A stretch of DNA of 64,000 nucleotides, taken from positions 45,569-109,568 of the forward strand of contig NZ_JAMDGY010000104.1 in the NCBI RefSeq assembly GCF_028656955.1. Reading direction: 5' to 3'. Shown here piece after piece: positions 18,601-24,364 of this stretch. Position 1 is the stretch's first letter, and every line of letters begins with the position of its first letter. The stretch comes from Pseudomonas fontis (GTDB taxonomy: Bacteria; Pseudomonadota; Gammaproteobacteria; Pseudomonadales; Pseudomonadaceae). Position numbers and translations under genes: made by a program. The notes beneath the pieces were generated by a model. The model saw only the letters and a list, made by a program, of their open reading frames with translations, was not told the origin of the DNA and did no database searches.

Positions 18601-18774
18601 CACCAGCACTTTCGCCGATGCCCCCGGGTAGGTGGCGGTGACCGTGATCTGCGGTGGCGCCACGTTGGGGTACTGGGCGACCGGCAAGGCCGGAATCACC
18701 AGCAACCCCGCCAGCGAGATGAACAGCGCCATTACCCAGGACAGGTTCGGGCGCTTGATAAAGAACAAAGACAT
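15643..18774 (-). CDS. mexD: RND multidrug efflux transporter MexD
   Basis: 1043 residues, the length of P. aeruginosa MexD, and near-identical in the stretches I can recall (FFIKRPN at the start, YPNVAPPQITVTATYPGASA, LLYFESTNNSNGVAEVLVTF). It is a HAE1-family proton/drug antiporter with twelve membrane helices and two large periplasmic loops. The proton-relay segment GMVLAIGILVDDAIVVVENV carries the two adjacent Asp residues of helix 4. It distinguishes MexD from MexB, MexF and MexY by the FES-TNN segment and by its neighbours. Substrates in P. aeruginosa include fluoroquinolones, cefepime and biocides. Confidence 0.95.
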   Translation of the reverse strand: MSLFFIKRPNLSWVMALFISLAGLLVIPALPVAQYPNVAPPQITVTATYPGASAKVLVDSVTSVIEESLNGAKHLLYFESTNNSNGVAEVLVTFEPGTDPQLAQVDVQNRLKKAESRMPQAVLTQGLEVEQSSAGFLLVYALSYKAGEERSDTTVLGDYAARNINNELRRVPGVGKLQFFSSEAAMRVWIDPQKLVGFGLSIDDVGNAIRGQNVQVPAGSFGGSPGSSEQELTATLAVKGTLDDPQEFGRIVLRANQDGSSVTLADVARLEIGSESYNFSSRLDGKPAVAGAIQLSPGANAIETAAAVKQRLAELSTYFPENIEYSVPYDTSRFVEVAIEKVIYTLVEAMVLVFLVMFLFLQNVRYTLIPSIVVPVCLAGTLGVMYLLGFSVNMMTMFGMVLAIGILVDDAIVVVENVERIMAEEGCSPVEATIKAMGQVSGAIIGITLVLSAVFMPLAFMSGSVGVIYQQFSLSLAVSILFSGFLALTFTPALCATLLKPIAPGHHEKSGFFGAFNRGFERLTQRYSRLNTLLVKRTGRFMLVYLGIVVLLSFLYVRLPESFVPVEDQGYNIVDVQLPPAATRSRTDQTTQDLENFLKSREAVATSFLVIGFSFSGMGENAALAFPTFKDWSERGKGQSAADETNAVNERFAGYGDGTVMAVMPPPIDGLGNSGGFALRLQDRGGLGREALLQARDRLLEQANGNPKILYAMMEGLAEAPQLRLNIDREQARALGVTFESINQALSTAFGSAVINDFANAGRQQRVVVQAEQSARMTPESVLKLYVPNATGDLVPLSAFVTTHWEEGPVQIVRYNGYPAIRIAGDAAPGYSTGEAMAEMERLVAELPPGIGYAWTGLSYQEKVSSGQATQLFALAILVVFLLLVALYESWAIPLTVMLIVPIGALGAVLAVMVTGMPNDVYFKVGLITIIGLAAKNAILIVEFAKELWEKGYSLRDAAIEAARLRFRPIMMTSLAFILGVVPLAIATGAGAASQRAIGTGVIGGMLSATLLGVIFVPICFVWVLSLLERKSTTAEQPAPVQE

Positions 18775-18803
18775 TGCAAATCCTCGCGGTGGACGCCGCC
18801 TGC

Positions 18804-19952
18804 TTAGTGGCCCGAGGCCTGTTGCTGCTGCGCCGATTGCGCCGCGACCTTGGTGCCCGGCTGCAAACCGCTGATGCCACCGACAATCACTTGATCACCG
18901 TTGTTGAGCCCCTCGCTGACCTGCCAGCGCGCACCCTGCATGGCGCCGGTGCGCACGCTGCGCACCTCGGCCAGGCCCTGGTCATTGACCAGCAGCACGC
19001 TGGCGTTGCCGTCGGCGCCGCGCTGAATGGCCCGTTGCGGCACCAGGATCGCCTGGTTGTCGGTGCCTTGCGGGGTGCGCACGCGCACATACAGGCCGGG
19101 CAACAGGGTGCCGTCGGCGTTGCTGAACTTGCCGCGCATGGACACCTGGCCAGTGCCGCGATCCACCGCGACATCGGTGAACATCAGTGCGCCTTTGCGC
19201 TCGTAGGCGGTGCCTTCGATGCGGATCGACAGGGCATTGTGCTCGCCCGCCGCCAGCGAGCCGTCTTTCAGGGCTTCACGCAGGCGCAGTGCGTCTGCCG
19301 CTGACTGGGTGAAGTCGACATAGATCGGGTCGAGCTGCTGCACCTTGGCCATCAAGGTGGCGTCGCCCTGCCCGACCAAAGCGCCTTCGGTGACCAGAGC
19401 ACGGCCTACCCGGCCGGAGATTGGCGCGGTGACCGAGGCATAGCCAAGGTTCAAACGGGCGGTTTCAAGGTCGGCCTGGGCCGTGCGTACAGCAGCCTGG
19501 GCGCCGCGCAGGTCAGCCGTCGCGGTGTCGAAGTCCTGTGGGCTGACGGCTTCGATCTTTACCAGCGGCTCATAGCGTTTGACCCGTGCCTGGGCCTCGT
19601 GCACTACCGCCTGGGCTCTCGCCAGTTCGCCTTCGGCGCGGGACACCGCAGCTTTCAGCGGCGCCGGGTCGATCTGGAACAGTACCTCTCCGGCTTTGAC
19701 ATCGGCGCCCTCTTCGAAGCGCTTGTGCAGGACGATGCCGGCTACGCGGGCCCTGACTTCTGCCACGCGCATGGGTTCAACCCGGCCCGGCAATTCAGAG
19801 CTCAATGCCAGCGGCTCGGTGACCACCGTGACCACCTCGACCGGGCGCGGCGCTTCGACGGCGCCCTGCTGTTCAGCGGCCGGACCACACCCGACCAATG
19901 CGATGGCTGCGGCCAACGAGCCCGCCATCCTTATTGCACGCAAATTGCCCAT
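18804..19952 (-). CDS. mexC: Periplasmic adaptor (membrane fusion) protein MexC
   Basis: 382 residues (MexC 387). Lipoprotein signal MGNLRAIRMAGSLAAAIALV followed by GC, so Cys near residue 22 is the lipid anchor. Lipoyl/hairpin/barrel order of MFP proteins is visible: ELPGRVEPMRVAEVRARVAG, the coiled-coil hairpin (AEGELARAQAVVHEAQARVK), then LNLGYASVTAPISGRVGRAL. It bridges MexD and OprJ. It is the first gene of the operon, 29 bp upstream of mexD, with a good promoter at 19985-20013. Confidence 0.94.
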   Translation of the reverse strand: MGNLRAIRMAGSLAAAIALVGCGPAAEQQGAVEAPRPVEVVTVVTEPLALSSELPGRVEPMRVAEVRARVAGIVLHKRFEEGADVKAGEVLFQIDPAPLKAAVSRAEGELARAQAVVHEAQARVKRYEPLVKIEAVSPQDFDTATADLRGAQAAVRTAQADLETARLNLGYASVTAPISGRVGRALVTEGALVGQGDATLMAKVQQLDPIYVDFTQSAADALRLREALKDGSLAAGEHNALSIRIEGTAYERKGALMFTDVAVDRGTGQVSMRGKFSNADGTLLPGLYVRVRTPQGTDNQAILVPQRAIQRGADGNASVLLVNDQGLAEVRSVRTGAMQGARWQVSEGLNNGDQVIVGGISGLQPGTKVAAQSAQQQQASGH

Positions 19953-19984
19953 GATTCACCCGAGCTAGATTGAAAACGGAGCGA

Positions 19985-20013
19985 ATGGTACTTTTCAAAC
20001 CATAATGAGTCAA
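19985..20013 (-). promoter_or_regulatory. mexC promoter with embedded NfxB-like box
   Basis: On the minus strand: -35 TTGACT (20013-20008), 17-bp spacer, -10 TACCAT (19990-19985), 32 bp before the mexC start. The spacer holds ATTATGGTTTGA, the complement of the box also found upstream of nfxB. A repressor bound between -35 and -10 would block RNA polymerase, consistent with NfxB control. Confidence 0.6.
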
Positions 20014-20071
20014 ATATGTCTCACAAGGTCCGTTTTGGATCCGTCGCTCTCACATTCAATCAACCCAGGGT

Positions 20072-20180
20072 GTAGCCGCTGCCGTCAGGCTGCGCTCGCC
20101 TGCGACGCAGGCGCGGGTTCAGGTTCAGGACCCCCTTGGGAGCCCTGCGGACTCCAGCGCAGCCTTACGGCAGCGGCTAC
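20072..20180. repeat. Imperfect palindromic (REP-like) repeat, copy 1
   Basis: Left arm GTAGCCGCTGCCGTCAGGCT and right arm ending ACGGCAGCGGCTAC are inverted; the outer 14 bp are a perfect match, and a further seven after one mismatch. The middle also shows smaller inverted pieces (CGCCTG/GCAGGCG). A second copy is at 57188-57281. The element lies between mexC and the LysR gene, and its right end covers the last codon region of the LysR gene. Confidence 0.85.
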
Positions 20181-21103
20181 ATCGGCGCGATCGCCCGAGC
20201 AGCCTCCAGCACCAGACTGCGTAACCATTTCGAGGCCTGCGACCGATGCTTGCGCGCATGCCACAGCTGGTAATAACGCAACGGCTGGGCCGGCAGCGGA
20301 AAAGGCTCGATACGCAGCGGCAACAGCTCGGTGTAATGCTTGGCAAACGAGCGCGTGGTAGTGAACACCAGGTTCGACTTGACCAGCACATACGGCGCCA
20401 TGCAGAAGTACGGCAACGTCGTGGTCACCCGCCTGGCCAGCCCGCTCTTGGCCAACTCCGCACCAATGGTTCCCTGCCCCGAGGCGTTGTGGGTCATCAC
20501 CGCCAGGTGGTCCGCCTGCGAATAGGCCTGTTGCGTGAGGCAACCCGGCAGGATGGGGTGCTCCTCGCGGATCAGGCACACCAGGTCGTCATCGCACAAA
20601 GGCTGCAAGTGCAGATGCTCCGCCGGTGTTTGCCAGTTGCCGATCACCAGGTCCAGGTAACCCTCCTCCAGCCCCCGCGAATACCCGCCTTCGGCCTGCA
20701 GGTGTTTCAACTCCAGCGTAGCAAGCGGCGCCTGTGCCTGGAACCGCTCGACAATGGCGGGCACAAAAAACACGCTCAGGTAATCCGGCGTGCTGATGCG
20801 AAAGGTCTGCCGGGTGCTGGCAGGGTCGAACGGGTCAATCGGGTGCAGGATCTGCTCGATCCCCGCCAGCGCCTGCGACACCGGCTCGATCAGGCTCTGT
20901 GCGTGAGTGGTCAGCACCATGCGGCTGCCGCTGCGTACCAGCAACGGGTCACCGGTAAGCTCACGCAGCCGGCGCAACGCGACACTCACCGCAGGCTGCG
21001 CCTGCCCCAGCAGTTCGGCCGTGCGCGAAACACTGCACTGGGTGAGCAAGGTGTGCAGCGTGCGGATCAGTTGCGCATCACAGTTGGGCATTGCGTTGGA
21101 CAC
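20177..21103 (-). CDS. LysR-family transcriptional regulator
   Basis: 308 residues from GTG 21103, which has GAGG five bases upstream; ATG 21091 is an alternative. N-terminal winged helix-turn-helix (SVSRTAELLGQAQPAVSVAL, then RRLRELTGDPLLVRSGSRM) and a C-terminal effector domain of the NodD/NahR-like type. The TAG stop codon lies inside the palindromic repeat 20072-20180, so the present C-terminus (EAARAIAPM) may have been set by insertion of that element. It could control the neighbouring rubredoxin-reductase/Rieske genes, or less likely mexCD-oprJ, since NfxB is present. Target unknown. Confidence 0.85.
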   Translation of the reverse strand: MSNAMPNCDAQLIRTLHTLLTQCSVSRTAELLGQAQPAVSVALRRLRELTGDPLLVRSGSRMVLTTHAQSLIEPVSQALAGIEQILHPIDPFDPASTRQTFRISTPDYLSVFFVPAIVERFQAQAPLATLELKHLQAEGGYSRGLEEGYLDLVIGNWQTPAEHLHLQPLCDDDLVCLIREEHPILPGCLTQQAYSQADHLAVMTHNASGQGTIGAELAKSGLARRVTTTLPYFCMAPYVLVKSNLVFTTTRSFAKHYTELLPLRIEPFPLPAQPLRYYQLWHARKHRSQASKWLRSLVLEAARAIAPM

Positions 21104-21137
21104 AGCAGCCTCTTCTTGTTTTGTTCAGGCTACGGGC

Positions 21138-21171
21138 CGTAGCGCTATATATACAAAGATATAGCGCTACG
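21138..21171. repeat. Perfect 13-bp inverted repeat between the LysR gene and the rubredoxin-reductase gene
   Basis: CGTAGCGCTATAT at 21138-21150 is exactly inverted at 21159-21171 with an 8-bp A-rich loop. It has no T-run on either side, so it is not a standard terminator. It lies 35 bp upstream of the LysR start, where a regulator site would be expected. Confidence 0.7.
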
Positions 21172-21210
21172 CCTGGGTACGTCCATGTACAACGGCCCGG
21201 CGCCTTGGGG

Positions 21211-22566
21211 TTAACGCCAGTTCGGCAAGGCTTTCAGCAGTTCGGCTTTCTCCTGGGTGGCGGCGCCCATCAGCACGAAGCCTTGCAGCTGGCTGTGCTG
21301 ATCGTGAAAGACCGCCTTCACATCGGCGATGCCCTTGTCGCAACGCCCCAGCAAGGCCGTCGACCACTGCCCGCTACACCCCAGCGGCGAGGCCACGACG
21401 GTTGGCAGCACACTGGTCTTGATGGTCACCGGCATCGCCGGATAAGCGACCGGGGTGGGCTGGCCGGCCAGCGTCTGGGCCAGTGCACGCGCCTGCAGCA
21501 TGATCGGCATCACATACGGCAGCACCAGGTCGTGAACTTGCGCGCAGTCGCCCAGGGCGTAGACGTTGTCAGCGCTGGTGTGCAGATAGGCGTCGGTAAC
21601 GATGCCGTTGGCCACCGCGATGCCCGCTGCACGTGCCAGCTCCAGTCGCGGCCCCAGGCCAATCGCACTCAGCACATAATCCGCCGCAAGCTCACGGCCG
21701 TCCGCCATCTGCAACCTGAACCCCTTCCCTGCCCGGTGAACGGCAACGGGGGCATTGCCAAGTGCCAGTTGCACGCCAAGCGATGTGAGCGCGTTGGCCA
21801 TTTCGGCGCCGGCCTCCGAGGGCAGCAGGCGGCTCAATAGCCACTTGGCAGGGTCGATGATGCACACCTCATGGCCGGCATGACGCAGGTCGTTGGCAAA
21901 CTCGCAGCCGATCAAGCCGCCGCCGAGGATGGCAATCCGGCTTTCCACGCCAATCTGCCAGCGCAGGCGGCGGTAGTCCTCCAAGTCGTTCACGGTGATC
22001 ATCGCGTCCACCCCATCGCCCTGCAGGCCGGGCCGACGCGCATCGGCGCCAAGTGCCAATACCAACGCGCGATAGCGCTGTGGCTGGCCATCGATGTAGA
22101 CGATCTGCGCGGTAGTGTCGATCTGCTCAACCGTCGTGTGCGTCTTGATGCGCGCTTGCAACTGCGCCGCCATCTGCTCAGCGCTGGAGGTCACCAGTTG
22201 ATCCGGCAAGCGCCCGGTCTGGAAGGCATTGGACAGCGCCGGCTTGGAGTAGAACTCGCCGCCATCACGGGTCACGATCAGGATCGGCGTGTCACTGCTG
22301 AGTTTGCGCAGTTCACGCGCCACGGTGTAGCCGGCCAGCCCGGAACCGAGGATCAGCACCGGGTCAGGTTGTGGCGCCGGCTGGCTGGCCACGGCACTGA
22401 CGCCGACCCGGACCATGTCAAAGTCCGCCTTGCCCACACCACAGTCCGGCCAGAACCAGTCCTGCGGCACCTCTTCCCAGCGGGTGCCCGCTGCAATGCC
22501 GTCTTCCGGCCGGCCTGCCGCCTCATCGTAGATGAAGCCGCACACCAGACATTCCCACGTATACAT
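21211..22566 (-). CDS. Rubredoxin domain fused to FAD-dependent NAD(P)H:rubredoxin reductase
   Basis: 451 residues from ATG 22566 (GGGAG 8 bases upstream). Residues 1-50 are a rubredoxin-like domain (YTWECLVCGFIYDEAAGRPE), but the second knuckle reads DWFWPDCGVGK: the third metal-ligand cysteine of the usual WxCPxCG is Trp here. Residues from about 68 form an AlkT/NirB-type pyridine nucleotide-disulfide reductase with FAD motif ILGSGLAGYTVARELRKL, NAD motif IAILGGGLIGCEFANDLRHA and the C-terminal YALGDCAQV. It likely passes electrons from NAD(P)H to an oxygenase or peroxide reductase; the adjacent Rieske oxygenase is a candidate partner. Without the fourth ligand the iron site may be altered or absent. 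Confidence 0.85.
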   Translation of the reverse strand: MYTWECLVCGFIYDEAAGRPEDGIAAGTRWEEVPQDWFWPDCGVGKADFDMVRVGVSAVASQPAPQPDPVLILGSGLAGYTVARELRKLSSDTPILIVTRDGGEFYSKPALSNAFQTGRLPDQLVTSSAEQMAAQLQARIKTHTTVEQIDTTAQIVYIDGQPQRYRALVLALGADARRPGLQGDGVDAMITVNDLEDYRRLRWQIGVESRIAILGGGLIGCEFANDLRHAGHEVCIIDPAKWLLSRLLPSEAGAEMANALTSLGVQLALGNAPVAVHRAGKGFRLQMADGRELAADYVLSAIGLGPRLELARAAGIAVANGIVTDAYLHTSADNVYALGDCAQVHDLVLPYVMPIMLQARALAQTLAGQPTPVAYPAMPVTIKTSVLPTVVASPLGCSGQWSTALLGRCDKGIADVKAVFHDQHSQLQGFVLMGAATQEKAELLKALPNWR

Positions 22567-22607
22567 GCTCGATACTCCCAACAATCAATCGATAGGCAGC
22601 CAAAGGC

Positions 22608-23663
22608 TCAGCTGATGAACGCGCGACCCAGGCCCAATGCGCTCAGGGCGCGGCGGTAGGCGGTGGAGGAGCGATCGGCGGGAATGTGGATTTCCAGCGA
22701 GAGGTCCAGCGGCAGGTCTTCCGGGCGGCACATCTCGACGATGTCGCGGTCTTCTTCGAACACCTGCTGGTTGAAGGCGTAGACGTCCTCAAGCGGCAGC
22801 TCTTTGTCGAAATTGCGAGTGATGCCGCAGAACATCCGGGTCTTGCGCGCCGAGATCGGGCTGGCGGCATTGAGGATCACCAGGCGGTGTTCCGGGTTGG
22901 GGAAGTTGACCGTCAGGCGCGCGGTGAACGGCGCGAACACATCGAAGGTGCGTACCCAAAGGAAGTCCTCCGGCGCGCGATGCTGCATGTGCTTGGGGAA
23001 GTTGCTGACATTGCTGGTGTACACCGCGTGCACCCCGTATGGCGTGACTTCGGCCCGGTAGGTGGGCACCACCGGGTTGTCGCGTTCAGCAAAGGCTTCG
23101 TGGTGAATCCAGGCGAAGTGGGCGACGTCGATGAAGCCCTCGACCTGACGCCCGGCGGAGGCGGCAATGTCCAGCGACGGCGGCAGGATGCACTGGGAGT
23201 CTTCATCGTCCCAGGAGGGCATTTCGGCGAATGGCGCGTCACTGCCGGACATCAGCACCCAGACCAGCCCATAGGCTTCGCGGGCCGAGTACATCTGGAT
23301 GCGATGGCGTTCGGTGAGATTGGCGTTAGGCTCCGAGGGGATGCGCGTACAGCGGCCATCGGTGCCGAAGTGCAGGCCATGGTACGGGCAGATGATGTTC
23401 TCGCCCTGCACCCAGCCTTTGCTCAGCGGCGCACCGCGATGGCTGCAGATATCGCGGGCGGCATTGAGTTTGTCGCCAGTGCGGTAGAGCACCACCGGCT
23501 CGTCGAGCAGGGTCACGGCGTAGGGTTTGTCGCCGACCTCGGCGCTGAACGCCACCGGGTGCCAATGCTGGCTGAGGATTTCGCGGTCATGGGTGGTGAA
23601 GGTGCTGGAACGGCTGATCGGGTTCCAGGTGACGTTCTGGCAGGCTATCGCGGCGCTGGACAT
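22608..23663 (-). CDS. Rieske non-heme iron oxygenase, alpha subunit (VanA/NdmA-like)
   Basis: 351 residues with AAGGAG upstream of the ATG. Rieske [2Fe-2S] motif CSHRGAPLSKG ... CPYHG at about residues 73-95, and the mononuclear iron site in GFIDVAHFAWIHHEAF (Asp and two His) near residue 180. Length and layout fit single-component-alpha oxygenases such as vanillate O-demethylase, toluene-sulfonate or methylxanthine demethylases. These need a separate reductase; the co-directional rubredoxin-reductase gene starts 42 bp downstream and is the only candidate nearby. Substrate cannot be told from sequence. Confidence 0.85.
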   Translation of the reverse strand: MSSAAIACQNVTWNPISRSSTFTTHDREILSQHWHPVAFSAEVGDKPYAVTLLDEPVVLYRTGDKLNAARDICSHRGAPLSKGWVQGENIICPYHGLHFGTDGRCTRIPSEPNANLTERHRIQMYSAREAYGLVWVLMSGSDAPFAEMPSWDDEDSQCILPPSLDIAASAGRQVEGFIDVAHFAWIHHEAFAERDNPVVPTYRAEVTPYGVHAVYTSNVSNFPKHMQHRAPEDFLWVRTFDVFAPFTARLTVNFPNPEHRLVILNAASPISARKTRMFCGITRNFDKELPLEDVYAFNQQVFEEDRDIVEMCRPEDLPLDLSLEIHIPADRSSTAYRRALSALGLGRAFIS

Positions 23664-23768
23664 GGCGGTTCTCCTTATTGTTGGCTGCGAGGGCCATGCT
23701 AAAGAACCGTGTCGGGTGCGCCCATGGCGGGGGGAACATGTTGGGTATGTGGGATTCGTTATGTAGAA

Positions 23769-23789
23769 CGCGCCTCAGGTAGAGGCGCG
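23769..23789 (-). terminator. Possible terminator or boundary hairpin after the defence-like operon
   Basis: Perfect 8-bp stem CGCGCCTC/GAGGCGCG with a 5-base loop, 6 bp after the SLATT gene stop. The following T-content on the minus strand is weak (TTCTACAT), so termination efficiency is doubtful. Confidence 0.4.
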
Positions 23790-23794
23790 ATCGT

Positions 23795-24301
23795 TCATGC
23801 GGGCAAGGTTTCCTGCGCCAACTTGTCCGGACCTTCGGGTATTTCAGCCCCTGTTCCCAGGCGGCGGATGGTCGACTTGGGCAGGGTCGGTGCATCCAGC
23901 AAAATGCCGTCCAGGCGCTTGCGCAGTTCGGTCACCACAGTTCCAAGGGTGCCGTCCTCCTTTTTGCTGGCCAGTTCGTCCTGAATTTCCCGCGCCATCG
24001 CCCCAAGCTTTTCCGCCGTGTCCTGATGTGCCGCCGCTCGGCTATCAAAGTTCAGAAAGGTCTGTACCGAACTCAGTACCAAGGTCAGGATCGACACGAA
24101 GCCTGCCACATATTGCAGCCACACCAGCGATGAGTTGTTGATCGAACTGAACACGCTGGCGCTGACCACCGCCGAAAGCCCCACACACGGAATGCCCAGC
24201 TTCCAACTGAACTTCTCGAAGTCCCGGGCACTTACCTCATGTTCAATCTGTAGCCGAACGATCATCCGGCGCCACTTTTCTAGCAGTTCGATCTGGCTCA
24301 T
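23795..24301 (-). CDS. SLATT-domain two-helix membrane protein (putative pore effector)
   Basis: 168 residues from ATG 24301, chosen because AGGA lies 7 bases upstream and because the start overlaps the stop of a small upstream ORF; ATG 24322 lacks a ribosome site. Two hydrophobic helices at about 36-54 (IPCVGLSAVVSASVFSSI) and 61-83 (WLQYVAGFVSILTLVLSSVQ), flanked by charged helices, are the layout of SLATT (DUF4231-like) proteins. SLATT proteins are predicted pore-forming effectors of nucleotide-signalled conflict systems. It is the last gene of the protease/STAND/nuclease operon, which fits a membrane-damaging effector role. Function is inferred from the family. Confidence 0.75.
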   Translation of the reverse strand: MSQIELLEKWRRMIVRLQIEHEVSARDFEKFSWKLGIPCVGLSAVVSASVFSSINNSSLVWLQYVAGFVSILTLVLSSVQTFLNFDSRAAAHQDTAEKLGAMAREIQDELASKKEDGTLGTVVTELRKRLDGILLDAPTLPKSTIRRLGTGAEIPEGPDKLAQETLPA

Positions 24302-24348
24302 GGAGTGGTCCTCACTAGGCATTTGGGAACATCGTTGACGTCGTGCAT
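24298..24348 (-). CDS. 16-codon mini-ORF translationally coupled to the SLATT gene
   Basis: In the 63-bp gap before the SLATT gene there is an ATG with AGGAGG four bases upstream, encoding MHDVNDVPKCLVRTTP. Its TGA stop overlaps the SLATT start as ATGA. This may be a real small peptide or only a translational coupling device. Nothing is known of its sequence. Confidence 0.4.
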   Translation of the reverse strand: MHDVNDVPKCLVRTTP

Positions 24349-24364
24349 CGCGCCTCCTGCGGCT

